Assembly (NCBI RefSeq): GCF_033807575.1 | Contig: NW_026907793.1 | Location: forward strand, 62,001 to 126,000 | Reading direction: 5' to 3' | Source of the DNA: Cydia pomonella | Taxonomy: Eukaryota > Arthropoda > Insecta > Lepidoptera > Tortricidae | Length of the DNA: 64,000 nt | Part shown: positions 62,161 through 64,000 of the stretch, piece by piece | How the letters are laid out: every line of letters starts with the position of its first letter | Position numbering within the stretch: position 1 is the stretch's first letter | The notes under the pieces: model-generated | The model's database searches: none | The model's input: only the letters and a program-made list of their open reading frames with translations | Told to the model about the DNA's origin: nothing | Position numbers and translations under genes: made by a program

Positions 62161-62805
62161 CTTTGTACACTATATCACTGTCAGGTTAAAGTTTTTGAAA
62201 CGTTTTCCTATTCCTCATAATTATAGACAGTAATAGTTTATCAAGTGTTTATGTCTAAGAACCATACAGTTATAGTTAGGTAGATAGTTATTAGTCGTTT
62301 TATGTGTAAGGACCGTGCATAATGTCAGTTAGTGTCATGCTAATGAGAAGTGAGTCGTAAAAGCGCTCGTTGGGGGCTTGTTAGCACGGGCTTGCGAACG
62401 AATCTTAAGTCTATTCTAATGTACAGTTGATCTACAAAAACATTTCACTCTATGAGTAAAAACTTGAGAGTTATTACGAGATTTGAGATGCGTGTCTTTT
62501 TTGGTGTCCGTACAAAAAAGGTAAAAGGAAAGCCTTATGTTGCAACTCTGTCCGTCTGTCTGTTATATCGCTAAATGTGACCGCGGCCGTATCACAAATA
62601 CGTACAAACAAATCTCGTCCATGGCAAGCGACAAAGTGGGACAATTTGCCGGCCGCGATCACAAATAATTATCTTGAGAATTGAGTGAGCATGGGCTCAC
62701 AAGCTATGAAGCTTTCATATTATTTTTATAGCGAATTTTACAGTTTTGAAATTCAAATTTTCCTATCTCTACCCCTTGATATAATAATAAAGCTTGCAAT
62801 AATAA
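62161..62805. other. Unassigned sequence
   Basis: No recognised repeat except a possible drifted CCGTCTGTCTG motif near 62551. A GC-rich pair, GACCGCGGCCG (62579) and CCGGCCGCGATC (62649), is weakly complementary, suggesting a small decayed element. Confidence 0.35.
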
Positions 62806-62807
62806 AG

Positions 62808-63222
62808 ATACAAGGAGCCAAAGTTGTTGTTTAGCCACTCGTGCTAATATTGGTACCCGAGAAAGCGAAAGATTCCAAAATTTAACCACGAGCGTAGCGA
62901 GACACTGCGAGGGATTTAGAGGCACGATAATTAAACAAATTTTTCCCCCGAGTGAATAAAAAAAAAATCACCACAGCAACACGAAGAAAATATTAACTGT
63001 AAGGTATCAAACTAATCATATAACTGTAAGATATCAAAAGGTATATAAAATCATACTGAACGTTATTAAATATTTATTATTCAAAATCATCATTTAAATT
63101 CAATTATACCACCTTACACAAGGAAACAACTCAAAATTTGCATCAGATTACTTTGCCCCACATGTGGATAAAATGCAAAGTTCTCATCAATTTTTGAACA
63201 ATCAAGACAGCCTGTATTGTAT
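62808..63222 (+). repeat. Dispersed repeat F, copy 2
   Basis: CCAAAGTTGTTGTTTAGCCA, CTCGTGCTAATATTGGTACC, GAGCGTAGCGAGACACTGCG and CTTTGCCCCACATGTGGATA parallel 21315-21715 in the same orientation. The middle is drifted. Confidence 0.7.
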
Positions 63223-63284
63223 TTCATCTTATTGTACGTACGGTAAACACTCGATGATATCTATTACTTAATACTATTCTACAA

Positions 63285-63420
63285 TGAAAATGAAATGAAA
63301 TGAAATGAAAGCATTTATTTCGGACAAAAACATCCATATTATGTTAGTAATGACTTACGGCGAAGTGTGTTAGTATAAAGGACAATACTGCAGCAGTAAC
63401 ACTGATGCAGTCTGAATCTA
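63285..63420. repeat. (GAAAT)n simple repeat, LINE-like tail, palindrome scrap
   Basis: GAAATGAAATGAAATGAAA at 63291-63309 is followed by GCATTTATTTCGGACAAAAA, an antisense LINE-like end. Bases 63388-63418 (ACTGCAGCAGTAACACTGAT) match the third arm of the cluster at 55722-55790. Confidence 0.45.
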
Positions 63421-63599
63421 AAAGGTACCTTTACTCTCTGAATCGTCGTCAAAGTTGCGCGTCAATGACCTCAAACTCGCTAGAACAATTGCGACCAACT
63501 GTACCTACCGGTTAGTGAGCGGTCGTACATTGAAGCAAACTGGTTGCTAGGTGGGTATTCTCAAAGAGACCTATTCGAACGAGAATAGATAACTTTTAT

Positions 63600-63805
63600 T
63601 TTTATTTTTTATTAACCTTCTTTAGTGTCCCACGACTGGGCAAATGCCTACCCTTGTTTTCTCCACTCGAACCTGTCAATGGCATTTTCCCACCATTTTG
63701 GATAGAATGCATCCAAGTCCTCCCGCCATCTCCTTTTCGGTCTGCCTGAACCCCGTCCTGCACCGTCTATGGTGTTCCGTGGGTCCCACTCAGTAACCAT
63801 TTTGA
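63600..63805 (-). pseudogene. LINE ORF2 C-terminus (family T10), best copy
   Basis: The minus strand encodes VTEWDPRNTIDGAGRGAGRP, then KRRWREDLDAFYPKWWENAI and DRFEWRKQG with a stop. The GRP..RW..D…W…A.DR..W pattern is that of RTE-like LINE protein ends. The 3' block with CAGTCGTGGGACA follows. The rest of the window (63806-64000) is AT-rich and unassigned. Confidence 0.7.
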
Positions 63806-64000
63806 CCTATGTATAACTGTTTGATTTTATTTTAACGCACTGTTACCAAACTATAGTCTAAAGATATTAAAAAAATGGCTTAATAATAAGACCATTTATA
63901 TTGTTATGCAATTCTTAGACTTTGACAAAAATGATGACTAATCCCAGCGGGCATGAGTTTTTTGCAGAATTCTCGAAGCGTCTGGTTGACGTAACTGGTG

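Overview
The window is AT-rich animal DNA that I read as a moth or butterfly genome (Lepidoptera). No single host gene proves this. The evidence is the repeat landscape: tRNA-headed SINEs with one shared body, LINE 3' ends known to me from lepidopteran genomes, the family ending in GGCTACGGAACCCT with its GACAGACAGAC run, and many palindromic TA-flanked MITEs. I found no convincing host protein-coding gene, rRNA, functional tRNA, CRISPR array or operon. The window looks intergenic or deeply intronic and is built mostly from transposable elements.

Layout. 1-5.1 kb: LINE 3' ends, two dispersed repeats, and a large inverted repeat (arms 3068-3252 and 4901-5085). 5.8-9.9 kb: SINEs and a hAT-like element (8197-9428) with an 8-bp target duplication, containing a SINE that is itself interrupted. 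9.96-13.02 kb: a TA-flanked pogo-type DNA transposon with the front half of its transposase. 13-21.7 kb: SINEs, MITEs and LINE tails. 22.3-25.3 kb: the largest coding region, a broken non-LTR retrotransposon with an N-terminal zinc finger, a reverse transcriptase with a YLDD centre, a CCHC finger and a candidate restriction-like endonuclease. 26-33 kb: SINEs, LINE fragments and a MITE nested inside a MITE. 33.4-41.4 kb: a dense MITE field with clear nesting, including a 556-bp hAT MITE inside a SINE. 42-48.5 kb: a MITE pair in opposite orientation and LINE tails. 48.5-56.4 kb: a 0.7-kb sequence present twice, an internally deleted pogo-type element, and a second local duplication. 56.4-64 kb: MITEs and RTE-like LINE remnants.

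How the parts relate. The identifiable coding pieces all belong to mobile elements. The LINEs would copy by target-primed reverse transcription. SINEs carry pol III A and B boxes and would borrow LINE machinery. The hAT, pogo/Tigger and TA-flanked MITEs would borrow transposases in trans. Every identifiable coding piece is truncated, frameshifted or internally deleted, so nothing here looks able to move on its own. Interrupted copies next to uninterrupted ones give a relative insertion order. Coordinates of diverged repeats are approximate, usually within about 10 bases; those with target duplications are exact by my count.
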